A program made the position numbers and the translations under genes. Below the pieces are notes generated by a model, which saw nothing but the letters and a program-made list of their open reading frames with translations, did no database searches and had not been told where the DNA came from. Below, piece by piece: positions 6,669 to 13,418 of a stretch of 15,890 bases of DNA. The DNA comes from an uncultured Collinsella sp. (GTDB lineage Bacteria; Actinomycetota; Coriobacteriia; Coriobacteriales; Coriobacteriaceae), in NCBI GenBank assembly GCA_900547805.1, contig URIE01000035.1, positions 1 through 15,890 of the forward strand. The letters run 5' to 3'. The stretch's first letter is position 1, and each line of letters begins with the position of its first letter.

Positions 6669-7074
6669 GAACTTTGCCAGTGCCTTGGCGAATCTTGAGG
6701 ATGCGCCCAATCAGGATCTCAACAATGATTTTGTTCAGAGTGGATTGATTAATAAGTTCAATCTTCAATTTGAACTGAGCTGGAAGCTCCTTAAGCGTCT
6801 GCTCGAGTATGAGGGCGCCACGCTTGCCGCGTCGGGGTCTCCTCGTGCCATCTTGAAGGAGTCGTACCGATTCTACGACTTTATTGATGAGGCGGCCTGG
6901 CTAGATATGCTCAGAGACCGCAATACGAACGTCCATATCTATGACAACAAGCTCGCTCAAGATTTGATTCAGCGCATCTTGAACGTCTATATTCCCGCTT
7001 TCTGTCAGTTGAGGGACGGGCTGATGGAGCGATACGGCGAGCTTCTGATGGCGCCCGACGACCAGTTTGTTTAA
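6655..7074 (+). CDS. HEPN-family protein, HI0074-like (putative RNase toxin or substrate-binding partner of MNT)
   Basis: This 139-residue, all-helical protein resembles the HI0074 'nucleotidyltransferase substrate-binding' family, a branch of the HEPN superfamily. Typical blocks are FELSWKLLKRLLEYEG (39-54), SPRAILKESYRFYDFID (62-78) and the HEPN motif R89-N-T-N-V-H94 (R-x4-H), followed by a conserved Tyr (IYDNK). An intact R-x4-H with N after R suggests a working RNase site. Together with the upstream MNT protein, whose gene it overlaps by 14 nt, it forms a two-gene toxin-antitoxin-like unit. About 30% GC in a sample at 6721-6780, against about 60% in suf, points to horizontal origin. Whether it is a true toxin or a nucleotidyltransferase partner cannot be decided from sequence alone. 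Confidence 0.85.
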   Translation: MKKYENFASALANLEDAPNQDLNNDFVQSGLINKFNLQFELSWKLLKRLLEYEGATLAASGSPRAILKESYRFYDFIDEAAWLDMLRDRNTNVHIYDNKLAQDLIQRILNVYIPAFCQLRDGLMERYGELLMAPDDQFV

Positions 7075-7116
7075 TTCCTTAAGATTTCGCGGAGGGTTGT
7101 TGCCGTTTACCGAGGG

Positions 7117-7132
7117 GTTGTTGTGCAACAAC
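7117..7132. repeat. Short perfect inverted repeat upstream of the surface-protein gene
   Basis: GTTGTTG (7117-7123) and CAACAAC (7126-7132) are separated by TG, making a 16-bp near-dyad suited to protein binding rather than to an RNA hairpin, whose loop would be too small. GAGGGTTGTTG just upstream (7092-7102) repeats the left arm and its flank. No T run follows, so it is not a terminator. It sits about 70 nt before the start codon at 7202. A related GTTGTGCAAC occurs at 9030-9039 after the same gene. Confidence 0.4.
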
Positions 7133-7201
7133 GGACGAGCTGCAATACTGATTCTATCTTTGCAAACTGCACTTTAACTACACCAATGCAGGGAGGATCT
7201 T

Positions 7202-8962
7202 ATGCAGCCCAAGCATTCTGCTATTGTCGCGGGCCTGACGCTGGCGCTTTCGTTTGGCGCCGTTTCCGCGCCAGCACCCGCCGCTGCCGAGGAGCCCACG
7301 CCGGGCGTTGCCTCGGATGCCACCGATATCGATAAGGGTCTCTACACCCAGCAGTCCTTCTCGGGCGTGCTGAGGTCGGTCCAGGGCGTTTCGTTTGTCA
7401 ACGTGACTCCCGAGATGAAGTACTTCACCAAATATGAGAGCCATGGCAACTATAACCAGGGCTTTTCGTATGGTGACGGCTACAACGCGCTGGGTTATTA
7501 CCAGTTCGACCGTCGTTGGTCGCTCATTCCGTTTATGAAGCAGGCCTACAACTACAGCCCCGAAAAATACAGCATGCTCAAGGATGCGATTGATCGCGGC
7601 AGCGAGATTTCCAACACGAGCAATGCCATGTACGAGAACGGCCAGCTCACCGAGTTGGGCCATATCGCTCAGGATGCCTTCCAGGGTGCGTACAACACCG
7701 ATCCTGTTGAGTTCTCAGCACTTCAAGATGCCTATGCGTACAACTCGTACTATACGGTGACCGAGGCGTGGCTCAAGAGCGGCCTGGGCATTGATATTTC
7801 GGGCCGCGCCGATTGCGTCAAGGGCATGGTGTGGAGCATCACCAACATGTGCGGCACCGGTGGTTGCAGGGACTTTTTCCGTTGGGCGAATCTTTCCAAC
7901 GATATGTCCGACCGCGAGTTTGTGACGGCGCTCTCCAATAGTGTGGTCAACAATGTCGCCACTAAGTTTTCGAGTCAGCCCCAGTATCATGAGGGCTGGA
8001 AGAATCGTTATAAGAATGAGCTGAAGGACTGCTTGGCTTATATCGCCGAGGACGAGGCAGCCGCTGCGACGCCCGTGCAGCCCGAGCCCACGCCGGTGCC
8101 CTCGCCGACACCTGATTCGAATGACGACTCGAGTGACGATGCCAACGATGACAGGATGGATGCGCCCTCGACCGATGCTGACGGTAATGGCTCTGCTGGT
8201 GGCACTACCAACGACGGCTCTACCTCGAACGGCTCCGATTCGAACGGCTCTGCTGCGGGCGATTCGCCTTCAAGCTCTGCCGGCAATACGGACAGCGACG
8301 CTTCTGGTTCGACCGGCGCTGACACCTCTAACTCATCTACCGGCTCGAGCGATTCGTCCGTTGACACCGGCTCTAACAACGGCTCCGGCTCTGACACGAC
8401 CCCTGATTCCGATGCTTCCAAGGACGACTCGAATAAGGCGCCGGACGCTCCCGTTGCTTCGCCGGACAAGAAGCCTTCTTTCTCCGTGCAGCTTGGTTCT
8501 ACGCTGGGCTCTTCGCTGATGGCTGGCGTCAATAACGGCTCGACCCAGAACAAGGACAACTCTGATCAGATTTCCACGGAAAAGACCGAAGCCGCAAAGG
8601 GCGACTCCAAGGGCAAGGCTTCCGAGAAGAACGAATCTGATAAGGGTTCTAGCTCTGAGGAGAAGGACGAGAACAAGGACAAGACCGGGGACGGAAAGCA
8701 GCAGGGCGAGGACAGCGGTAAGGGCAACACCGATGACCAGGTCCAGGAGCAAAATGACTCCAAAACGGCGACCACCACGACCACGACGACTACAACTACC
8801 AAGTCCTCGGGCGGTAATATGCCCAAGACGGGCGACCTTATCGTTATGGCGAGCCTTGCCAGCGCGAGCTTGGCTACGCTGGGTGCTACGTCTATCGTAA
8901 GTGGTAAGCATAAGCTCGATCAGCAGAAGAAGGCTTCTGGGGAGGACGGCTCGGAGGAGTAG
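7202..8962 (+). CDS. Secreted, sortase-anchored surface protein with possible lysozyme-like N-terminal domain
   Basis: This 586-residue protein starts at an ATG preceded by GGGAGGATCTT. It has a Sec signal peptide (hydrophobic core about 7-22, probable cleavage after A29 in PAAAEEP). The globular part, about 45-285, contains KYESHGNYNQGFSYGDGYN, LGYYQFDRRW and four cysteines (C205, C217, C222, C277). The ES-G-NYN plus GYYQF pattern recalls lysozyme/transglycosylase folds, with E79 as a candidate catalytic residue, but this is a weak resemblance. A Pro-rich hinge (about 292-305) leads to a roughly 220-residue Ser/Asp/Gly/Asn then Lys/Glu-rich stalk and ten consecutive threonines (524-533, written with mixed codons). 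The sorting signal is MPKTG (540-544), a variant LPXTG, followed by a hydrophobic segment (545-566), basic KHKLDQQKK and an acidic tail. It is monocistronic between an upstream gap and the terminator at 8995. Confidence 0.85.
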   Translation: MQPKHSAIVAGLTLALSFGAVSAPAPAAAEEPTPGVASDATDIDKGLYTQQSFSGVLRSVQGVSFVNVTPEMKYFTKYESHGNYNQGFSYGDGYNALGYYQFDRRWSLIPFMKQAYNYSPEKYSMLKDAIDRGSEISNTSNAMYENGQLTELGHIAQDAFQGAYNTDPVEFSALQDAYAYNSYYTVTEAWLKSGLGIDISGRADCVKGMVWSITNMCGTGGCRDFFRWANLSNDMSDREFVTALSNSVVNNVATKFSSQPQYHEGWKNRYKNELKDCLAYIAEDEAAAATPVQPEPTPVPSPTPDSNDDSSDDANDDRMDAPSTDADGNGSAGGTTNDGSTSNGSDSNGSAAGDSPSSSAGNTDSDASGSTGADTSNSSTGSSDSSVDTGSNNGSGSDTTPDSDASKDDSNKAPDAPVASPDKKPSFSVQLGSTLGSSLMAGVNNGSTQNKDNSDQISTEKTEAAKGDSKGKASEKNESDKGSSSEEKDENKDKTGDGKQQGEDSGKGNTDDQVQEQNDSKTATTTTTTTTTTKSSGGNMPKTGDLIVMASLASASLATLGATSIVSGKHKLDQQKKASGEDGSEE

Positions 8963-8994
8963 CCTCTTGGTTGCTAGATAACTAAAGAGTTGGG

Positions 8995-9029
8995 ACGGGG
9001 TCCGGTGCGAATGCATCGGGCCCCGTTTT
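8995..9029 (+). terminator. Rho-independent terminator after the surface-protein gene
   Basis: ACGGGGTCCGGTGC (8995-9008) pairs with GCATCGGGCCCCGT (9013-9026) over a GAAT loop. The 14-bp stem contains two G-U pairs, and TTTT follows (9026-9029). It lies 32 nt after the stop codon at 8960-8962. Confidence 0.88.
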
Positions 9030-9164
9030 GTTGTGCAACGATTAGTTGTGCCCCCTCACGCCTCTTGTTGCTTCCGTTGCCCGATATGATCGCGCGGCGA
9101 CATCGGTACGCGCGAGGCGGTCATTACAATTGGCATCGTGTTGCGATTTAGGGGGAACGTTTTG

Positions 9165-10961
9165 GTGTCTGAACAGGCAAATAATGGTTGTGCTGACGGC
9201 TTTGGCGTGCGTTTGATCGGCTGTGCCGACGATGCGGCTTTGCCCATTGGCGTGCACGACTATGCGGAGGCTCTTGGTTGCTGCATGCTGGTTGACAAGA
9301 CCATGTTTATTGCCGATGTGTTGGACTGCGACGCGTCCGTTGTGGTGTGCTGTCGACCCGAGGGTTTTGGCAAGAGCATGAACTTGTCGATGCTCAAGGC
9401 TTTTCTGGAGCGTCCAGCGGTCGGTCGCTCTGGTCAACGTTTGTTTGCCGATGCTCAGATTTGGGATGCGGACGGCGGGCGCTATCGGGATGAGCATGCT
9501 TGCTATCCGGTGATATCGCTGGACTTTTCTGGCGCTGCGAGGCGTGGCCCCGCTGTTGCCAGCGTCGTGCGCGATGCCCTTTCGGGCGAGTGCGCTCGCT
9601 TGTTGGCGCTCTTGGAGGCTCCGGATTTAGCTCGAGATAAGGTGCGTCACATCGAACGTGTCGCGCGTGGCGTGGCGAGCGCGGACGAGGTTGACTCGGT
9701 GCTCGGTGTGCTCATTGAGCTGCTGGAGATGGCCTGCGATGAGCAGGTTGTATTGCTCGTTGATGGGTACGACGCGGCGTGGTTGGGCCGTGCGAGCGCG
9801 AGGGACGCTTCCGGCGCCGATCCGGCAGGGCTATTCGATCGCGTGCTGTTCGACGCCATTGCCACTGCGCGCGATTCGTTGCGGCTGACGTGTTTGATGG
9901 GGGAGCGTCCCGGCCCTGCCGAAGCGGCGCTTTCTTTGCATGGCTGCTCGTATTGTCTGACGACGCCGCTTTCGACCTGGTGTGACCGTTGGTTCGGCTT
10001 TTCGGATGCCGAGGTCCAGGCTCTGTTGAATCATGCTGGGCGCGAGGAATACCTTGATGATGCGCGTGAATGGCTCGAGGGATATCGGTTTGGTAGGGCC
10101 TATTACTCGAGTCCAGCGCGTGTGATCGGTTTTCTGGACCGAGGCTGCACGGCGCCTGTGCGCGCCGATCTGTATGGGTATGCGGATTGTCTGAGTAGGG
10201 TAGTTGCCGGGTGGAATCTCGACCGCCTTTCGGACTTGTTCGATTTGCTCGAGGCCCATGGGTGCGTTGAGGTCCCGCTTTGTTTGGGCACTGCAGAGCC
10301 AGATGTCTCGCCTGACGATGGCATGTGGACAGCTCTATATCTGTCCGGTTTTCTTACGACGGATATGACTGAGGAGCCAGAGCATGTCGATCGCCTCCGT
10401 GCTTTGCGATTGCCCAATAACGAGCTTCGACAGGCCTTGCGTCTAGTGATTGTTGAGTGGTTTGAGTGCGCTGCGGAAGACATTCGAGACGTCGATGCGT
10501 TCCGCGACGGGCTGTGCCATGGGAACGAGGACACCGTGAGGCGGGCGCTAAGCCGCATCTTGGGAGATGCGGGAATCGGTGCGACCGACCCAGATACACC
10601 GCTGCCATATCACCTACTCTTGCAAGGACTCTGCTTTGGATTGCCGGGCTATGCCAATCCTGCTTCGAGGCGAAAGTGTGGCGCAGATCGCTGGGACATC
10701 CAGGTTTTTCCTACGGGCGCCGTGTTTGACATAGCCGATACGATCGGTATGCTCGATGAACGTCCGCTGATAACGATCAACATGATGTATGACCCCGATG
10801 TGGATGCGCTGGGGTTGGAATTGCTGGCCGTGCAGTCGCTACTCGACATAGAGCGCGACGGCATCGACGAAATCCGTGTACCACGCCCCGGCGTGGGTCG
10901 CATGCGCTGGGGGTTCGGTTTTGATGGGCAGCATGTGGCTACGGTGTGCCAGCGGCTTTAA
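9165..10961 (+). CDS. AAA-ATPase-like / PD-(D/E)XK nuclease family protein with degenerate motifs
   Basis: This protein (598 residues from the GTG at 9165) matches the pattern of the AAA-ATPase-like plus C-terminal PD-(D/E)XK family common in gut bacteria; its function is unknown. Family blocks in order are LVDKTMFI (about 42-49), Walker A-like RPEGFGKSMNLSML (64-77), Walker B-like VVLLVDGYD (195-203), EGYRFG (305-310), WTALYLSGFLT (388-398), LRLPNNELRQAL (414-425) and a nuclease-like end. Two key features are damaged. The usual acidic residue after the Walker B Asp (DEYD) is Gly, and the usual E-x-K near the end appears as TINMMYD. Start: AGGGGG (9150-9155) precedes both TTG at 9162 and GTG at 9165; a GTG at 9138 in the same frame is less likely. 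It converges on the minus-strand GT gene 24 bp away. Confidence 0.8.
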   Translation: MSEQANNGCADGFGVRLIGCADDAALPIGVHDYAEALGCCMLVDKTMFIADVLDCDASVVVCCRPEGFGKSMNLSMLKAFLERPAVGRSGQRLFADAQIWDADGGRYRDEHACYPVISLDFSGAARRGPAVASVVRDALSGECARLLALLEAPDLARDKVRHIERVARGVASADEVDSVLGVLIELLEMACDEQVVLLVDGYDAAWLGRASARDASGADPAGLFDRVLFDAIATARDSLRLTCLMGERPGPAEAALSLHGCSYCLTTPLSTWCDRWFGFSDAEVQALLNHAGREEYLDDAREWLEGYRFGRAYYSSPARVIGFLDRGCTAPVRADLYGYADCLSRVVAGWNLDRLSDLFDLLEAHGCVEVPLCLGTAEPDVSPDDGMWTALYLSGFLTTDMTEEPEHVDRLRALRLPNNELRQALRLVIVEWFECAAEDIRDVDAFRDGLCHGNEDTVRRALSRILGDAGIGATDPDTPLPYHLLLQGLCFGLPGYANPASRRKCGADRWDIQVFPTGAVFDIADTIGMLDERPLITINMMYDPDVDALGLELLAVQSLLDIERDGIDEIRVPRPGVGRMRWGFGFDGQHVATVCQRL

Positions 10962-10985
10962 GCGCCGAGGTGTTTCCGGCTTCCG

Positions 10986-12005
10986 TTACTCGGTGTCCTT
11001 CATGGGCGGCATGGGCTTCCAGTTGGGATCCTTGATGATCTTGCGGGCGTCCTTCATGCCTCGGCGCAGCGCCGGGATACCGGTCTTAAAGCACTTGTCG
11101 ACCGCGGCCAGGCGAATGAATTCCTTGCAGAAGGTCGCGGCATTGCCCAGGCGGAACAGCATGGGGTGGTAGTCACCGTAGATCTGCATATAGCGAGCGA
11201 GGAAGCCTCGGTTGCGCATGATGTAGTAGCGGTTGGTGTCGCTCGTGGAGTTGAGCTGGCGCTTGCCGGCGATATCCCAGTTAGAGACGGCGCGGGCGCG
11301 CTTGAGCACCACGTCGGCAACAACGGCGGCGGGGAAGTGTTGGCTGGCCACGTAGCCGTAGCAGGCATCGTCGCCGTAGATAAAGAAGCGCGCATCGGGC
11401 AGGCCAATCTTGTCGACCACGCGGCGCGAGAACATGCCGCCCTCAAAGCACAGCTGGTTCATGGTGCGGTAGCCCTCGGGACCCAGATCCCACTTAGCGA
11501 TGGGGTTAGGGATGCCAAGTGAAAGGATGAGCTGGTACTGCCAAAAGAAGGCGCCGCCGTCAAAGTCCAGGCGCGAACCCTGGATAACATCGTAGCGGTC
11601 GGTCCACTTGGCCAAGCGCTCGATGCCTTCGGGGATGACGAGCACGTCGTCGTCCATCACCCAGAACCACTGGGCGCCCAAGTCGTAGGCGCATTTGGTG
11701 CCGGCGGAGAAGCCACCTGCACCGCCGCCGTTTTCGAGCTGTGGGGCGTAGATGACACGGTCGGTGCCGCCCTGTGCGTCAGGCTGCTCGGTGTCGATGC
11801 CCCACAGGTTGGCCAGGCGCTCGTTGAATGCGGCGCACATGGCCTCGGTCTCGCGCGAATTCTCGTTATCGACAATCACGATGCGCCAGGGCGCGGCCGT
11901 GAGCTCGGTCATAGAGTCGAACAAGTTGGCCAGGAGTTCCTGGCGCTTGTACGTAACGACGACGATGGCGAGCTTGTCGATGGGGGCGGGAAGGGCTGAA
12001 GGCAT
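10986..12005 (-). CDS. GT2-family glycosyltransferase (galactofuranosyl/rhamnosyl-transferase-like)
   Basis: With the start at 12005 this is a 339-residue GT-A enzyme. Landmarks are KLAIVVVTYKRQ (11-22), IVDNENS (44-50), LENGGGAGGFSAG (90-102) and the metal/nucleotide-sugar motif WVMDDDV (115-121). Later come GDDACYGY and a C-terminal YYIMRNRGF block. The N-GG-GGF-G and MDDD combination is typical of GT2 enzymes adding galactofuranose or rhamnose to cell-wall or capsular glycan, but the sugar cannot be read from sequence. The ATG at 12005 has AAAGGA 11-12 nt upstream. A frame extension to 12185 would add 60 unrelated residues and overlap the acyltransferase gene, so I rejected it. It is cytosolic with no membrane segment apparent, and lies downstream of the acyltransferase gene on the same strand. 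Confidence 0.88.
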   Translation of the reverse strand: MPSALPAPIDKLAIVVVTYKRQELLANLFDSMTELTAAPWRIVIVDNENSRETEAMCAAFNERLANLWGIDTEQPDAQGGTDRVIYAPQLENGGGAGGFSAGTKCAYDLGAQWFWVMDDDVLVIPEGIERLAKWTDRYDVIQGSRLDFDGGAFFWQYQLILSLGIPNPIAKWDLGPEGYRTMNQLCFEGGMFSRRVVDKIGLPDARFFIYGDDACYGYVASQHFPAAVVADVVLKRARAVSNWDIAGKRQLNSTSDTNRYYIMRNRGFLARYMQIYGDYHPMLFRLGNAATFCKEFIRLAAVDKCFKTGIPALRRGMKDARKIIKDPNWKPMPPMKDTE

Positions 12006-12080
12006 GGGGCAATATATCCTTTCACGCGCGGTGGGCGAGTGCTGCGCGGAAGCTATCGAATACGTCCTTGGGACTGTCCT

Positions 12081-12111
12081 ATTGTAAAGGCTCGGCGCAC
12101 CTTGGCGGCAA
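12081..12111 (-). promoter_or_regulatory. Candidate promoter for the minus-strand GT2 gene
   Basis: In the 170-bp gap between the acyltransferase stop and the GT2 start, the minus strand reads TTGCCG (12111-12106) and TACAAT (12086-12081), separated by a long 19-bp spacer. The -10 is good and the -35 mediocre. It would give a leader of about 75 nt. Confidence 0.3.
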
Positions 12112-12175
12112 GCTTTGAATAAAACGCAGGAACCTGCCACGGCTGTAGCGGCTTTGGCGTCTGACGGCAGCGTGT

Positions 12176-13306
12176 CTATTGCCACTTGAGCTTGCGAGCG
12201 ATAAGGCTTCTGGCTGCATCGATGATGAGGAGCGCTAAGGCAAAGACGATGCTAATGACGGTACCCGTGACGATACATATAGCTGCCGGGCTGTTTTGGC
12301 TGACCAGTATGTTTGCGAGCAACGTATTGAAGACGGGACGCCACAGGCTACTGGTGAGCGACTGCATCACATAGAAACCGAGCGTGGCGGTCGATAAGGT
12401 GACGATGACACCCGCAGTCCGCGGATTGCCTGGGGCACTGCGTCGGGTTGCCGCAAAGAGCAGGGAGGTGGCAGCGAGGACAGACGAGATCAACGAGGTC
12501 GATTTGTAGGAGAGGGTTGCCATCGCCGTGAGGTTGCCGGTGAAGGAGAGTTCGCCTTCCAGGATGATGGTGAGCACCAAAACCGCTGCGAGCGACCGCA
12601 TGCCTAAGGCGCCCGCCCTGTCCGAATCCATGACATCGGTAATGTCGCGGAGCAGCCCGCCGATCAAAAACGCGACTACGTACGTGGTAGCGCTCATGAG
12701 CTTTTGGAGCCAAGAAAACTCGCCGGCGCTTGTCGCACTCATAGCGGCTAAATACCCGTTAACAACAAATGCGAGGATGCCAACGGCGATGACCGTCGTC
12801 TTGTAGGTTTTCTGGGGGAGTCGACTCTTAGCCAGTCCAAACCATGGCGCCATGAAGACCGTGGCGGCATAGACCCAGATGAACTCAAGGCCTAGCGTGT
12901 ACCAGTAGTGCGTGTTGAGGGTAACATCGGGAATGGGGGAGACGACCGTGGACCACGCGAGCGCCACGAGGCAATAGAACGCAGTGGGCAAGATGACCTT
13001 GCCCAGGCGCTGCGCCGTCCGTTGCATTTGCGACTTCCACGTTGCCCCACCGTCCCAAGCACTCGCGGCCGAGGCGATGAGAAAATAGCCCGAGATCATA
13101 AAGAAGACCTCGTTGGCCCAGCAGCCAAGCAGGTTAATAAAACCGAGCGCGCCGGAATAGGGGGACATCGCAAGTGGGGCATATTCCACGGCGCCGACGC
13201 AGACGGCTTGGAAGGTCCACTGAAAGGTGTGGAACACCGCGATGCCAGCGACCGCGACCAAGCGCAGCGCTTCGATGGGTATGTTGCGTGCGGCTTTGGG
13301 CTGCAT
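12176..13306 (-). CDS. Acyltransferase family 3 membrane protein (OafA/WecH-like), sugar O-acetylation
   Basis: This 376-residue integral membrane protein of the acyltransferase-3 family transfers acyl (usually acetyl) groups to extracytoplasmic glycans. The N-terminal signature IEALRLVAVAGIAVFH (11-26) carries the family's conserved R15 and H26. NEVFFMISGYFLI (65-77) is the second hallmark, followed by QRLGKVILPTAFY (99-111) and WYTLGLEFIWVY (135-146). About ten hydrophobic helices can be traced. The ATG at 13306 has AAAGGA 6 nt upstream, and a TATAAT box lies 40 nt upstream. Length is normal for a stand-alone member without a SGNH domain. The neighbouring glycosyltransferase genes suggest it decorates a polysaccharide. 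Confidence 0.9.
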   Translation of the reverse strand: MQPKAARNIPIEALRLVAVAGIAVFHTFQWTFQAVCVGAVEYAPLAMSPYSGALGFINLLGCWANEVFFMISGYFLIASAASAWDGGATWKSQMQRTAQRLGKVILPTAFYCLVALAWSTVVSPIPDVTLNTHYWYTLGLEFIWVYAATVFMAPWFGLAKSRLPQKTYKTTVIAVGILAFVVNGYLAAMSATSAGEFSWLQKLMSATTYVVAFLIGGLLRDITDVMDSDRAGALGMRSLAAVLVLTIILEGELSFTGNLTAMATLSYKSTSLISSVLAATSLLFAATRRSAPGNPRTAGVIVTLSTATLGFYVMQSLTSSLWRPVFNTLLANILVSQNSPAAICIVTGTVISIVFALALLIIDAARSLIARKLKWQ

Positions 13307-13346
13307 GACGTCCTTTCGTATCGGTTTTCCTCTGCGAGCTCCATAG

Positions 13347-13352
13347 ATTATA
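13347..13352 (-). promoter_or_regulatory. Candidate -10 box of the acyltransferase gene
   Basis: A perfect TATAAT on the minus strand (13352-13347) lies 40 nt upstream of the acyltransferase start codon. No good -35 hexamer is seen at 16-18 bp. It is back to back with the plus-strand promoter at 13380-13388. Confidence 0.5.
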
Positions 13353-13379
13353 TAAACGCCCGCTGGCGCGCTGACCCTT

Positions 13380-13388
13380 TGATACCAT
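13380..13388 (+). promoter_or_regulatory. Candidate extended -10 promoter of the first plus-strand GT gene
   Basis: TGATACCAT fits an extended -10 (TGnTAnnAT), 30 nt before the TTG start at 13419. The same layout (TGCTAAAAT, 34 nt before a TTG start) precedes the paralogous gene at 15644, which supports both. Confidence 0.45.
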
Positions 13389-13418
13389 GAAACGACAGGT
13401 ATTTCCTAAGGAGCACAT

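Noticed and set aside
7117..7132. GTTGTTG/CAACAAC as terminator of the MNT/HEPN operon
   Set aside because: The loop would be 2 nt and no T run follows on either side; I see no clear terminator for that operon.
8038..8559. Minus-strand open frame of 173 residues opposite the Ser/Asp-rich stalk
   Set aside because: It is a Glu/Ser/Val-rich mirror of low-complexity sequence with no ribosome site; the plus-strand protein has a signal peptide and a sorting signal.
12117..12137. GCAGG/CCTGC repeat followed by GTTTTATT on the minus strand as a terminator of the acyltransferase gene
   Set aside because: The stem is only 5 bp with a 2-nt loop, which cannot fold well as RNA.
12006..12185. Sixty-residue N-terminal extension of the minus-strand GT2 protein
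   Set aside because: The extension has no GT2 similarity and overlaps the acyltransferase gene end; the conserved KLAIVVVTYK block begins 10 residues after the ATG at 12005.
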